Positions 17,526-26,908 are shown, counted from the stretch's first letter. The stretch is DNA of 54,453 nt from MGBC114844 sp910585855 (GCA_965646165.1 CBFFYP010000022.1:1-54453), one strand, 5' to 3'. Notes: a model not told the origin generated them from the sequence alone. Numbers and translations: made by a program.

Positions 17526-17850
17526 AAACGCCAGATTCAAAAACGGTGGGCAGCCTGCTGTTCCGGTTTCCAAAAAGCAAGAAGTTCTAAGACTTCTGTA
17601 TCTTTGTATGTCCAACCGAACAGACCGGGGCGCAATTCGCCCTCATAACAACCAAAACGAAACAGGTGTAAGGAAGGATTTTACCAGCCATAAGACAGCC
17701 TCTTTTTTATCGTCCGGGCTAAACACGCCCCTTTTTTTCACACCCTGCATAGAAGCAGGATGTGAAAAAAATCTTAGGTTTTCGAGCAGAAGTCCAAGAA
17801 CTTCTAACTTTTCAAAGTCACTGCAGGCTGCCCACCATTTTCGAATCTGG
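17526..17850 (-). repeat. Repeat A5, left half of composite A5-B2
   Basis: Family A in reverse orientation with a degraded terminus (AAAACGCC instead of GGACGCC). The two mismatches in its outer stem (TTCAAAAACGG against CCATTTTCGAA) are both G-U pairs if the element-forward strand is the RNA. Core hairpins and GC helix are intact. Confidence 0.9.
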
Positions 17851-17963
17851 CTGTTTCTTGACCCCGGAACAAATATAGAAAAAGAATGACGTCTCTAAAC
17901 TTTGCAGAATACTTATCCTGTATAATGTAATAAAATTAGCTTCCTACCGCTATTCCACCAACA

Positions 17964-18292
17964 GCGAGAGGCGGTTTGCTCCTGTCCTTTGCCTGCGACT
18001 TCGGAGAACGGTTAGAAAGTCTTGGGCTTCTGTGGAAACACGCCCCTTTTTTTGCATATCCTGCTTCTATGCAGGGTATGCAAAAAAAGGGGCGTGTTTA
18101 GCCCGGATAATAAGAAAGAGGATATTTTATGGCTGATAGAATCCTTCCTTACACCTGTTTCGTTTTGGTTGTCATGAGGGCGAATTGCGCCCCGGTTCGT
18201 CTGATTAGATGAACCGAAATCAGAAGCCATAGACTTTCTTACCGTTTGGAGCGGAGCACGCAAAGGACAGAAGCAAACCGCCTCTGGCGTCC
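17964..18292 (+). repeat. Repeat B2 with an extended palindrome
   Basis: Family B. The sequence left of the P3 hairpin is changed so that positions 18036-18064 and 18071-18099 form a 29-nt inverted repeat with one T-G mismatch. It reaches into the GC helix strand (AAACACGCCCC against GGGGCGTGTTT). Other copies read CCTAGAATTTTTT there. The outer arms are intact apart from small changes. Confidence 0.92.
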
Positions 18293-18345
18293 GGTGAAAG
18301 CCAATCCTTTCTGACAGCATCCTATACCCAAAATCCTAAAGAATA

Positions 18346-18370
18346 AACCTTCCCTTCGATTCCAGCGTCC
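18346..18370 (-). repeat. Repeat C2, terminal fragment only
   Basis: Only the GGACGC end of a C copy remains; on the minus strand it reads GGACGCTGGAATCGAAGG. Its arm is closest to that of C4. It lies upstream of cinA, opposite in orientation to C3 on the other side of the gene. Confidence 0.75.
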
Positions 18371-18574
18371 CTCTGAAAAAATTATATTTAAGGTTTTAGT
18401 TTTCATGATATACTATTAATATAAAAATCAAAAAATAGACTTAAATAAATAAAATAAGAATCATAAAACTCTCAGATTTTTTATATTTTTTGTGAATTTT
18501 TACCTTATAGAGAAAAGGTATTTTCACCGAATATTATAGAGAGGATAAATTATATAGAAAGGAGTTGTGATACT
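18371..18574. other. cinA upstream region
   Basis: AT-rich. It contains a weak TACCTT/AAGGTA hairpin near 18501-18522 and the cinA ribosome binding site. No promoter with good spacing could be assigned. Confidence 0.4.
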
Positions 18575-19816
18575 GTGACAGTAGAATTAGTTTTTATTGG
18601 AACAGAGATACTTTTAGGAAATATTGTAAATACAAACGGTGCTTTCTTAGCAGAAAAATGTGCCGAACTAGGACTTTCTTGTTATTACCAAACCGTAGTC
18701 GGAGATAATGAAGAACGAATGATACAGACATTTCAGTTAGCACTTTCCCGTTCTGATTTTGTTATTGCCTGTGGAGGACTTGGACCAACCCCCGATGATC
18801 TTACAAAAGAAACGGCAGCCAAAGTTATGCAGATGCCTTTACAGGAAGATAATCACACCAAAAAACGAATTGAAGAGTATTTTCGAAACAGTCAATGGAA
18901 AACAATTCCCGAAAATAATTGGAAACAGGCTCAAGTTCCAAAGGGTGCTTTCGTATTAGACAATGAAAATGGAACAGCTCCCGGATTAATATTAGAAAAA
19001 AAAGGAAAATCCATGATTCTGCTTCCCGGACCTCCTAATGAATTAATCCCTCTTTTTACCAAACAGGTCATGCCTTACCTTCAAAAACAGCAGCCGGAAG
19101 TCATTTATTCTAAAATGGTAAAATTATCCGGCATCGGAGAAAGTCAGGCAGCCGATCAAATTTCAGATTTAATTGAAAAACAGACCAACCCGACTTTAGC
19201 TACTTATGCAAAAACAGGAGAAGTACACATTCGGGTAACAGCAAGAGCAAAAAATAAAAAAGCCGCTAAAAAACTGCTGAAACCTGTTGTTTCGGAACTA
19301 AAAAAACGATTTGGAGATACTATTTATACTACCAAAGAAGATATCACCCTAGAAGAAGCGGTAGTAAAACTGCTGCGCAAAAGGGATCTTACCGTTACCA
19401 CAGCAGAATCCTGTACTGGAGGACTTTTGGCAGGACGGCTTATCAACGCTGCCGGAGCTTCTAAAGTCATTCGGCAGGGATATATCACCTATTCTAACAA
19501 AGCCAAACACACTATACTTGGCGTAAACAAAGGAACTTTAAAACAGTATAGTGCTGTAAGCGATCAGGTAGCCTATGAAATGGCAGAAGGCGGTGCAAAA
19601 GCTGCCAATGCTGACTGCTGCGTTTCTATAACAGGACTGGCAGGACCAGACGGCGGAACAGAAGAAATCCCAGTCGGAACGGTTTATATTGCCTGCTATT
19701 TTCAGGGAAAAGCAAAAGTAGAACACTACCAATTCAAAGGAAATCGGCAGAAGATACGAGATTATGCTGTAGTACGGGCATTAAATCTGCTGCGCCTCTG
19801 CATTTTAGAAGAATGA
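18575..19816 (+). CDS. cinA: CinA, competence/damage-inducible protein (NMN amidohydrolase family)
   Basis: 413-residue two-domain CinA. The N-terminal molybdopterin-binding-like (COG1058) domain runs to about residue 170 and shows VELVFIGTEILLGNIVNTN and ACGGLGPTPDDLTKE. The C-terminal PncC/CinA domain (about 255-410) shows TTAESCTGGLLAGRL and SITGLAGPDGGTEEIPVGTVYIAC; related domains deamidate NMN. The start is GTG at 18575, with AAAGGAG 10 bp upstream. The gene normally lies between pgsA and recA and is co-directional with them. Here it points the other way, between an A/B composite plus a C fragment on its left and repeat C3 on its right. It therefore needs its own promoter. Confidence 0.95.
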   Translation: MTVELVFIGTEILLGNIVNTNGAFLAEKCAELGLSCYYQTVVGDNEERMIQTFQLALSRSDFVIACGGLGPTPDDLTKETAAKVMQMPLQEDNHTKKRIEEYFRNSQWKTIPENNWKQAQVPKGAFVLDNENGTAPGLILEKKGKSMILLPGPPNELIPLFTKQVMPYLQKQQPEVIYSKMVKLSGIGESQAADQISDLIEKQTNPTLATYAKTGEVHIRVTARAKNKKAAKKLLKPVVSELKKRFGDTIYTTKEDITLEEAVVKLLRKRDLTVTTAESCTGGLLAGRLINAAGASKVIRQGYITYSNKAKHTILGVNKGTLKQYSAVSDQVAYEMAEGGAKAANADCCVSITGLAGPDGGTEEIPVGTVYIACYFQGKAKVEHYQFKGNRQKIRDYAVVRALNLLRLCILEE

Positions 19817-19833
19817 TATTTTTTTGATGAGGA

Positions 19834-19993
19834 GGACGCCGAAAGCCCACGGGAGTGCTATTCCGAGCCCGCTTGCACTTAGCATTTCCTATTTCCACAT
19901 AGCGGACACATAAAACGCTAAAACACAGCAATACAATGTCTAAGTGCCGACGAGAAATGATGACCCTGCATAGCACTCCCTTGGGCTTTCGGC
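19834..19993 (+). repeat. Repeat C3
   Basis: Complete family C copy, GGACGC end 17 bp after the cinA stop codon. The outer arms are GCCGAAAGCCCACGGGAGTG and their complement ending 19993 (one mismatch). The interior is almost identical to that of C4, including a longer CACATAAAACGCTAAAACAC loop region that other copies lack, although the two have unrelated arms. A short right flank (GTATACTCCA then an A-rich run) recurs imperfectly at about 20072-20115. Confidence 0.92.
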
Positions 19994-20189
19994 TGTATAC
20001 TCCAAACCGAAAAAATAAAAAGCTTGCTGTAATATAAAGTCTTAACAGAAAATGATAACTTTACATCAATTTCTATTCGGCTTCTAGTTGTATACTCCAG
20101 ACTAAAAAATAATAATTCTGCACAAACTTTCCTTCAAATTTTAGCTACGTACCTCCTGCAACAATACGCCTTTACGGCTGGTAGTCACA

Positions 20190-20349
20190 GCTGAAATCGA
20201 AAGGAAGGTCTATGCAGGGTCATCATTTCCCGTCGGCACTTAGACATTGTATTGCTGTGTTTTAGCGTTTTATGTGTCCGCTATGTGGAAATAGGAAATG
20301 CTAAGCGCAAGCGAGCCCGGAATAGACCTTCCTTTCGATTTCAGCGTCC
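20190..20349 (-). repeat. Repeat C4, overlapping the 3' end of pgsA
   Basis: Complete family C copy facing C3 across 196 bp. The outer arms GCTGAAATCGAAAGGAAGG and its complement are perfect. The pgsA stop codon TGA is formed by the GGACGCTGA terminus at 20341-20349. Confidence 0.93.
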
Positions 20350-20886
20350 CCCTTCCTGCATCACTTTCCAATTCTTTACTAAATAATCCACCAAAGAAAT
20401 TACTGTCAAACCAAGTGCAATCCAAATAATCCCCTGTGTCAAATATCTCATCCATTTCCCCGGTAAATCCGCAATTAACAACACAATCATTACCATCTGA
20501 AAAGTAGTTTTAAACTTTCCCCAATAGCTTGCTGCAATCACTACTCCATTATCTGCTGCAATCAGACGAAATCCGCTGATAATAAATTCCCGGCTAATAA
20601 TCACAATTACCATCCAAGCAGGAAGCTTTCCGAGTTCCACAAAACAGATCAAAGCAGAACAAACCAAAAGTTTATCTGCCAGCGGATCCATAAATTTTCC
20701 AAAATTAGTAACCAGATTATATTTTCTGGCAATCTTTCCATCCAAAAGATCGGTTAAACTGGCAATTACAAACAATACCAGCGCAATCCATTTTCCGGCT
20801 TCTCCGCCAATCCCGGACAATAAAAACAATACAAAAAAGGGAATCATAATGACCCGAAGCACTGTAAGTTTATTAGGCAAATTCAT
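20341..20886 (-). CDS. pgsA: CDP-diacylglycerol--glycerol-3-phosphate phosphatidyltransferase
   Basis: Membrane enzyme making phosphatidylglycerol phosphate from CDP-diacylglycerol and glycerol 3-phosphate. 181 residues with about five membrane helices. The CDP-alcohol phosphatidyltransferase signature is complete: DLLDGKIARKYN, then NFGKFMDPLADK with the catalytic aspartates. The ATG overlaps the rimO stop (ATGA), so the two are translationally coupled. The last residues EGGR and the stop come from, or abut, the terminus of repeat C4: GGGGGACGC encodes the GGR and TGA follows. Little of the enzyme is affected, because the last membrane helix ends well before this. Confidence 0.94.
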   Translation of the reverse strand: MNLPNKLTVLRVIMIPFFVLFLLSGIGGEAGKWIALVLFVIASLTDLLDGKIARKYNLVTNFGKFMDPLADKLLVCSALICFVELGKLPAWMVIVIISREFIISGFRLIAADNGVVIAASYWGKFKTTFQMVMIVLLIADLPGKWMRYLTQGIIWIALGLTVISLVDYLVKNWKVMQEGGR

Positions 20887-22208
20887 TCTTCTATCTCTCC
20901 TATCAAATCATATTCTGCTGCACCTGTAATACGCACCTGTACAAAATCCCCGGAAAAAAGCTCTTCTTTTGTATTTACAAATACATAACCGTCTACATTT
21001 GGCGCATCCATATAGGAACGTCCGATATAGGCATCCTCTCCAGAAATCTTTCCTTCAATTAAGACTGTAAACTGTTCTCCGATTCGGCTTTGTGCCTGTT
21101 CAAATGCAATCTCCTGCTGCAATTCCATAATCTCATCCCGCCAAGCCTCTTTTTCCTCCTCCGAAACCTGATTTGGAAAAAGTGCTGCCGGAGTATCTTC
21201 CTCTGCCGAATAAGAAAATACTCCAAGCCTTTCAAACTCTATTGTATCTACAAATTCCAGCACTTCCCTATGCTGCTCTTTTGTTTCTCCGGGAAATCCG
21301 GCAATCAGTGTGGTTCGAAGCACCAAATCGGGAATCTCTTCCCGCAGCCTTTTGATTTTTTCTACTAACTGCTTTTGATTTGTCTTTCTGCCCATTCGCT
21401 TTAAAATCTCATCATTAGCATGTTGAATCGGCAGATCTAAATAATGACAAATCTTTTTTTCAGTTTTGATCACCTGAATCAATTCCTCTGTAATCTCTTC
21501 CGGGTAGCAATAAAGAAGACGAATCCAAACAATCCCCTGCAGTTTTGCCAACTCTTTTAACAGCACAGGAAGCATTTTCTTTCCATAGAGATCCTGTCCG
21601 TAAACCGTAGTTTCCTGTGCCACTAAAATCAATTCTTTCACTCCCTGATCTGCCAGTTCTTTTGCCTGCAAAATCAGCTCTTCCATAGGAATACTGCGAT
21701 ATTCTCCACGAATCTTTGGAATAATACAATACGTACAATGTTTATCACATCCCTCGGCAATCTTTAGATAGGCATACCAGCCGCCGGTAGTCAAAAGTCT
21801 TTTCCCTCCTGCTGCCGGAAGACGATTAAGAGGCTCTAATGCCTGTGCTTTTTGCTTTTTTAATGCCGCTTCTACCACAGAAACAATCTCATCATAAGAA
21901 GCTGTCCCAACAATTCCGTCCACCTCCGGGATTTCCTTAAAAATCTCCTTATGATACCGCTGTGCCAAACATCCTGCAGCAATTAAAGCCTTACAGCTTC
22001 CAGTTTCTTTTAGCTGTCCCATCTCTAACAGGGTATTGATGCTTTCCTCCTTTGCATCATGAATAAAGCTGCAGGTATTTACCACAATTACCTCCGCTTC
22101 CTGTTCATCATCTGTTATCGTATAACCTGCCTGATTTAAAAGCCCCAGCATCGCTTCACTGTCTGTCAAATTTTTATCACATCCAAGCGATATGAATAAT
22201 ACTTTCAT
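20883..22208 (-). CDS. rimO: Ribosomal protein S12 methylthiotransferase RimO
   Basis: Radical-SAM enzyme that methylthiolates an aspartate of ribosomal protein S12. 441 residues. The N-terminal UPF0004 cluster cysteines are C10 (SLGCDKN), C46 (NTCSF) and C80 (AAGC). The radical-SAM CxxxCxxC is C154, C158 and C161 (GCDKHCTYC). A C-terminal TRAM domain follows from about residue 375. SLGCDKNLTDSEAMLG is the RimO rather than MiaB or MtaB version of the N-terminal motif. It overlaps pgsA by 4 bp and lies 23 bp after the SNF2 gene. Confidence 0.95.
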   Translation of the reverse strand: MKVLFISLGCDKNLTDSEAMLGLLNQAGYTITDDEQEAEVIVVNTCSFIHDAKEESINTLLEMGQLKETGSCKALIAAGCLAQRYHKEIFKEIPEVDGIVGTASYDEIVSVVEAALKKQKAQALEPLNRLPAAGGKRLLTTGGWYAYLKIAEGCDKHCTYCIIPKIRGEYRSIPMEELILQAKELADQGVKELILVAQETTVYGQDLYGKKMLPVLLKELAKLQGIVWIRLLYCYPEEITEELIQVIKTEKKICHYLDLPIQHANDEILKRMGRKTNQKQLVEKIKRLREEIPDLVLRTTLIAGFPGETKEQHREVLEFVDTIEFERLGVFSYSAEEDTPAALFPNQVSEEEKEAWRDEIMELQQEIAFEQAQSRIGEQFTVLIEGKISGEDAYIGRSYMDAPNVDGYVFVNTKEELFSGDFVQVRITGAAEYDLIGEIEE

Positions 22209-22231
22209 CGATAAAATCCTTTCTAATCACT

Positions 22232-25200
22232 CTATTTCAGCAGTTCTAACAGTTCTTCTTTGCTAAAATGAATCGTATCCATCCCTTTTCCTCCTAATAC
22301 CTGCTCTGCCAAATCTCTCTTTTGTTCCTGAAGCGCAATAATCTTCTCCTCAATCGTATCTTTTATAATCAATTTATAAACAGTAACCACATTTTTTTGT
22401 CCAATTCGATGCACCCGATCGGTTGCCTGATTCTGCACAGCAAAATTCCACCAAGGATCATAATGAATCACAATATCTGCTGCCGTAAGATTTAGTCCTG
22501 TTCCCCCTGCTTTTAATGAAATCAGAAAAACTGGCACTTGATTTTGATTAAACTGTTCTACCAAAACAATCCGCTCTTCTTTTTTTGTCGCCCCAGTCAG
22601 TCGATACCAAGACAATTGTTCCTCTTCGAGTCGTTTTTCTAATAATTCAAAATTGCTGGTAAATTGTGAAAATACTAAAACTTTATGTCCGCCTTCTGCT
22701 GCTGTTCGAATCATTTCTATACATAGTTCTAATTTTGCCGAATTTGCCTGACAGTCCTCATAAAGCAGGGAAGGATTGCAGCAAAGCTGACGCAGCTTAG
22801 TCAGTTCAGACAGCACATAAAGTTTTGCCGTATTTAATTCTGCTTCCGACTGTTTCTCTAAAAATAACTTTAAACGTCCAACATGTGCTAAGTACAATTC
22901 TTTCTGCTCACCTTCCAAACTGGCATAGACCACCTTTTCCAGCTTATCCGGCAAATCCGTCAGCACATCCTTCTTTAATCGACGAAGAACAAACGGCTGT
23001 ATCATCCGTCTTAACCGTTCCTTTGCTTCTAAATTGCCATTTCCTGTAATCGGTATTTCAAACTCCTGACGAAACTTTAAATAATGATATAAAAATCCGG
23101 GCATCAAATAATCAAAAATACTCCACAACTCACTTAAACGATTTTCAATTGGCGTACCAGTCAATGCAACTTTAAATCCTGCAAAAATACTTTTTACTGC
23201 TTTTGCTGCCTGTGAAGCAGCATTTTTAATATACTGCGCCTCATCAATAACCTGAATCTGAAAATTTCTCTGCTGATATTCCGACAAATCCCGTTTTAAT
23301 AAATCATAAGAAGTAATAAAAATCTGCTCCGGCAATGACTGTTCTAATTTTGCTTTTCGCTCGGCTGCCGTTCCTGTCAGCATAACGACTGAAAGATCTG
23401 GTGCAAACTGTTCCATCTCTTTTTTCCAATTATAGACCAAAGAAGCAGGAGCTACAATTAAAGCAAACAGTTGATTGGTTTTTAACTTTTCCTTTTGTTC
23501 TTCATAGACAGACTGTAATAATGCAATCACCTGAAGTGTCTTTCCAAGCCCCATATCATCAGCAAGAATTCCGCCAAATCCATTATACAGTAGCGTTTTT
23601 AACCATAAAAATCCAGATTTCTGATAGTTTCGCAAAATAGTATCCAAAGAACTTGGTATTTCAAAATCATTTTCTTCTGCCGTTTTCATATTGCGCACCA
23701 GATTTTTAAAATTCCGATCCCTTTTAAAATCCAACCCAAGCTCTCTTGCAACTCCGTCCAAATAAAGGGCTCGATACTTTGGTACAGCAATTTTCCCTTT
23801 CTGCAGATCTTTTTGTTTTAGCTGCAATGTTTTTACAATAGAAATCGCCCCGTCTAATTCCTCTCCTGCCTGAAAAAATGTACCGTTTTTTAAACGATAA
23901 TAACGCTGTTTTTGACTGTATCTAGATAAAATCTCTGCCAGTTCCTCTAATGACATATCCTCTGACTGCATAGCAAATTCCAGCAGATTCCCTTCAATAT
24001 TTACTCCAATCGTAATACGAGGTGCTGATAAAATCTTTAATTTTCGAATCCTTTCTGAAATATGTACTTCTCCATAATTATGCAGTTCCAAAATTCCTTC
24101 CGATAAAAAAGAATACAAACGTTCCTCATTATCAGAAAGAATAAATACATTTTCATCATAAGCATTAAAAAACTGTTTTAACGCCTGTATAACAGCATAT
24201 TCTCCTCGAATATCCCGATTCTCTTCTATCTCTGCCTCTTTCAATAAATTATATTTTTGTTCTTGATATATGGCATAAACTTTTGCCTGAATTTCATCTT
24301 CCTGCGGCATATCTAAATAAATCTCATAAACAGCCTTTTGCGGAAGATAAAGCGATTCATCAAACGCCTCCGGCAAAACCTCATACTGCTCTTTTAAAAT
24401 AGGCAGCAGCTCTCTGCAAAAAATAGGAAGTTCCTGTTTTGCAATAAAAACCCTTCTGTCTTTTGCACTGTTAAAACAAGCTCGAAACGAATTTAATAAC
24501 TCCCGCTCTGTCTTTTTTGTAATATAAAGAGTACCTGAATATAAATAATAGATATATTCTGCCCCTTCAAATGCACTATACCGGCTTAACTCCAAAAAAA
24601 CTCCTGCCTTTTCTTCTTTAATTTTTAAAATAGAAGGGGGATTTTTCCTTTGCACCAGATAGGATTTTATTTCCTCATGCAAATTAAACTCCAATGTTTT
24701 TCCAACCATAAGAGAAATAAAATAATCCAATGTAAACCCTTTTAATAAAATCATACGATATCGAAAACCTCTGTCATAAGCATAAGAATTATAAGAAACA
24801 TCATCTGACTGCACTGCCTGACAGATAAACTCAACAAACGGTCTGCTCTCTTCTGTAAAAGTTTCCTTTGTATGATAAAAGGATAACCCTTTTCCATAAG
24901 TATATTCCAAAGAATGTTCAACTGAATCTACAAATTCAGAAATATTTTTCACTATATATAATTTCGACACCCCAATTTTAAACTCCAAATACACTGAACC
25001 GCTTCTATAGTTTAAAATCGGAATTAATTTTACTTTTCCATAAATCTCTGACTGCCACAAAGGTATCTTTTGCTGTAGTCCATAATAACTCAGCATACTT
25101 TTTACCATGTCACTGGTCACAAGTGCTCCATCCTTTGCGGCTCGAACCGTCCCCGCCGCACCACGTCCGCTGTTTCGCTGCATTACATAGGCAAGCAGCA

Positions 25201-25468
25201 CCGCACCGCAGTGTTTGCACAATCCGTCATACTCCTCATAGGCAGGACAATCACAGTGATAATCTAAAATTCGATTTTCTAATTCATCCACTGAAACCAT
25301 CACCCAATAGGGATCTCTGCAGCTTCCTTTTACCTGTGCAGAAACATTTATAAAAGGATAATTGTTTTGCACCTCCAACTTTTTTACATACCCATTCTGA
25401 TATAGTTGATAGGTTTTTGGTATACTTGGCTTATAACATGCCTCTTCAATATCATGTATATTAATCAT
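22232..25468 (-). CDS. SNF2-family helicase with SWIM zinc finger
   Basis: 1078 residues. The N-terminal SWIM zinc finger has C72, C74, C84 and H86 (CDCPAYEEYDGLCKHC). A bacterial SNF2-associated middle region follows. The C-terminal Swi2/Snf2 motor begins near residue 620 with motif I DDMGLGKT and motif II DEAQ (QVIDEAQYIKN). Later motifs include LTGTPIENRLSELWSIFDYLMPG, VFSQFTSNFELL, LKAGGTGLNLTAADIVIHYDPWWNFAVQNQATDRVHRIGQ. It is an ATP-driven DNA translocase of unknown bacterial role, common in Clostridia. It has its own promoter (25559-25587) and probably reads into rimO-pgsA, since only 23 bp separate the genes. Confidence 0.94.
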   Translation of the reverse strand: MINIHDIEEACYKPSIPKTYQLYQNGYVKKLEVQNNYPFINVSAQVKGSCRDPYWVMVSVDELENRILDYHCDCPAYEEYDGLCKHCGAVLLAYVMQRNSGRGAAGTVRAAKDGALVTSDMVKSMLSYYGLQQKIPLWQSEIYGKVKLIPILNYRSGSVYLEFKIGVSKLYIVKNISEFVDSVEHSLEYTYGKGLSFYHTKETFTEESRPFVEFICQAVQSDDVSYNSYAYDRGFRYRMILLKGFTLDYFISLMVGKTLEFNLHEEIKSYLVQRKNPPSILKIKEEKAGVFLELSRYSAFEGAEYIYYLYSGTLYITKKTERELLNSFRACFNSAKDRRVFIAKQELPIFCRELLPILKEQYEVLPEAFDESLYLPQKAVYEIYLDMPQEDEIQAKVYAIYQEQKYNLLKEAEIEENRDIRGEYAVIQALKQFFNAYDENVFILSDNEERLYSFLSEGILELHNYGEVHISERIRKLKILSAPRITIGVNIEGNLLEFAMQSEDMSLEELAEILSRYSQKQRYYRLKNGTFFQAGEELDGAISIVKTLQLKQKDLQKGKIAVPKYRALYLDGVARELGLDFKRDRNFKNLVRNMKTAEENDFEIPSSLDTILRNYQKSGFLWLKTLLYNGFGGILADDMGLGKTLQVIALLQSVYEEQKEKLKTNQLFALIVAPASLVYNWKKEMEQFAPDLSVVMLTGTAAERKAKLEQSLPEQIFITSYDLLKRDLSEYQQRNFQIQVIDEAQYIKNAASQAAKAVKSIFAGFKVALTGTPIENRLSELWSIFDYLMPGFLYHYLKFRQEFEIPITGNGNLEAKERLRRMIQPFVLRRLKKDVLTDLPDKLEKVVYASLEGEQKELYLAHVGRLKLFLEKQSEAELNTAKLYVLSELTKLRQLCCNPSLLYEDCQANSAKLELCIEMIRTAAEGGHKVLVFSQFTSNFELLEKRLEEEQLSWYRLTGATKKEERIVLVEQFNQNQVPVFLISLKAGGTGLNLTAADIVIHYDPWWNFAVQNQATDRVHRIGQKNVVTVYKLIIKDTIEEKIIALQEQKRDLAEQVLGGKGMDTIHFSKEELLELLK

Positions 25469-25558
25469 ATTGTTTTTAGCTTACTCTTCCTTTATTTATT
25501 TTTCTTTTACTTTTTCCTTTTATTTTTTTTATCCTTCTCTCTGGTTTTCACAAATCGA

Positions 25559-25587
25559 ATTATAGCACAACTTTCTAATCCATGCAA
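25559..25587 (-). promoter_or_regulatory. Promoter for the SNF2 helicase gene
   Basis: Minus-strand TTGCAT at 25582-25587 and TATAAT at 25559-25564 with 17 bp spacing, about 90 bp upstream of the start codon. Confidence 0.75.
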
Positions 25588-25609
25588 TTCCTATTGCATT
25601 TTTCCTAAA

Positions 25610-25765
25610 ATAAACTTATAAACTTAAAAAAGGATAACATTTTGATTTTACGACATCCAAACATTACTGAAAACTTATTCTGTAATAAAACATCATTTCT
25701 ACCGTAATTCAACCGCCTCCTGCGTTCGGTGAAAACCACCCCCTCCGGCAGCATCCTAATCTCTA
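25610..25765 (+). repeat. Collapsed A/B composite with repeat D2
   Basis: D repeat (25610-25653) followed directly by the composite spacer (TACTGAAAACTTATTCTGTA), then the extreme B end (ACCGCCTCCTGCGTTCGG) and B tail (GTGAAAACC, then CCGGCAGCATCCTAA). All of A and nearly all of B are gone. The tail end lies about 30 bp from the 3' end of the nucleotidyltransferase gene. Confidence 0.8.
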
Positions 25766-25797
25766 AAAAGCCTAATTCCATGTATTTTCCCAATTAT

Positions 25798-26829
25798 CTA
25801 AAAAATCATTCCCTTTACAATCTTTTCATTAATATCCATTCGAAATTCCTCAATTCTTTTATAATCGGGCATATCTGGAAGAGAAGTATGAACCTTTGCA
25901 TATTCAAACCGTTTTTCATATTCATTTAGCAGATCATAAAACTCCGCAGAAGGCTGATGATTTTTATCTAAATATTCTCCGTTTCGAATCTGCATCAACA
26001 GTGTATGTTCTTTCGCCCGATAAGTAATAATTTCTTCTTTTTCCAATAAATCAATACACATCATATAAAGCCGAATTAAATGTGCCATATGCTTGCCCAA
26101 TTTATCATGACTGGCGGCATGTTCATTTCGCTTCCCGATTTTATTATAACTGCTGACAATCGACTTCATCTCATTCCACATCCCTGTCCAATCCCTTAAA
26201 GGATAATGTTTGAGATTCACATCCATAAAAATTTCGCTTTCATACTCTTTATGAACAGCTTGATCGATATAAAGCCGAATACTTCCCTCTTCTTTTGGAA
26301 AATATCTGGTCTGAAAATCATACTCTGCATTTTGAATACTTTTTAAAATATGTGCTTCCCTCTGTGACTGATCAATCCATCTTGCCGCTTTATTTTCCAT
26401 TCGCCGAAGCTGACTTCCTGCATAACCGGCAAAGGTATGAATACAAATCTTAGAAAGAAACATCTTTCGATTCTGATACAATTCTTCTCCGATCTTGGAT
26501 AAATACAGATAATGCTCCGGTTTACAGCCTAAAATTTCAACTGTATTCAGATTATTTGCCGTTAATAACTGAAGCATTTTCTGAAATGAATAAATCGTAG
26601 TATCCGTACTTTTATCTACAATTTGTTCAAAATCCTTTCCTAATAAAATTTCCTGTTTTTGATTTAATGCAATCCCCCGTATATCCAAATCAGAACTCTC
26701 TTTTTCCATTCCATAAGCATGACTGCCTCCAAGTGTTAAAAGAATGATATGATTGCCAAGTCTTTGTTCTTGTCTTAAAAAATCATATTCTTTTGACTGC
26801 AGTTTTTTCTTAATTTGATCGATTATCAT
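25798..26829 (-). CDS. Predicted nucleotidyltransferase (YcgL/COG3541-like)
   Basis: 343-residue protein with a DNA polymerase beta-type nucleotidyltransferase head. LLTLGGSHAYGMEKESSDLDIRGI carries the GS and DxD residues for metal and nucleotide binding near residues 33-52. The rest is helical (AHLIRLYMMCIDLLE, YEKRFEYAKVHTSLPD) as in the COG3541 group. Its substrate is unknown. Similar proteins occur in phages, toxin-antitoxin contexts and as lone chromosomal genes. Here it stands alone, between remnants of the A/B composite on both sides, which could mark an insertion-prone region. AGGAGG lies 6 bp before the ATG. Confidence 0.8.
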   Translation of the reverse strand: MIIDQIKKKLQSKEYDFLRQEQRLGNHIILLTLGGSHAYGMEKESSDLDIRGIALNQKQEILLGKDFEQIVDKSTDTTIYSFQKMLQLLTANNLNTVEILGCKPEHYLYLSKIGEELYQNRKMFLSKICIHTFAGYAGSQLRRMENKAARWIDQSQREAHILKSIQNAEYDFQTRYFPKEEGSIRLYIDQAVHKEYESEIFMDVNLKHYPLRDWTGMWNEMKSIVSSYNKIGKRNEHAASHDKLGKHMAHLIRLYMMCIDLLEKEEIITYRAKEHTLLMQIRNGEYLDKNHQPSAEFYDLLNEYEKRFEYAKVHTSLPDMPDYKRIEEFRMDINEKIVKGMIF

Positions 26830-26859
26830 AATTTCCTCCTATTATTTTTTTGCTGAACC

Positions 26860-26908
26860 GGACGATGGAATCGAAGCAAAGTCTAGACCAAGCCCGCTTG
26901 CGCTTAGT
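26860..26908 (+). repeat. Repeat C5, left fragment
   Basis: GGACGATGGAATCGAAGC followed by GTCTA and AGCCCGCTTGCGCTTAG, the left third of a C copy. The right part is deleted. It lies upstream of the nucleotidyltransferase gene. Confidence 0.75.
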
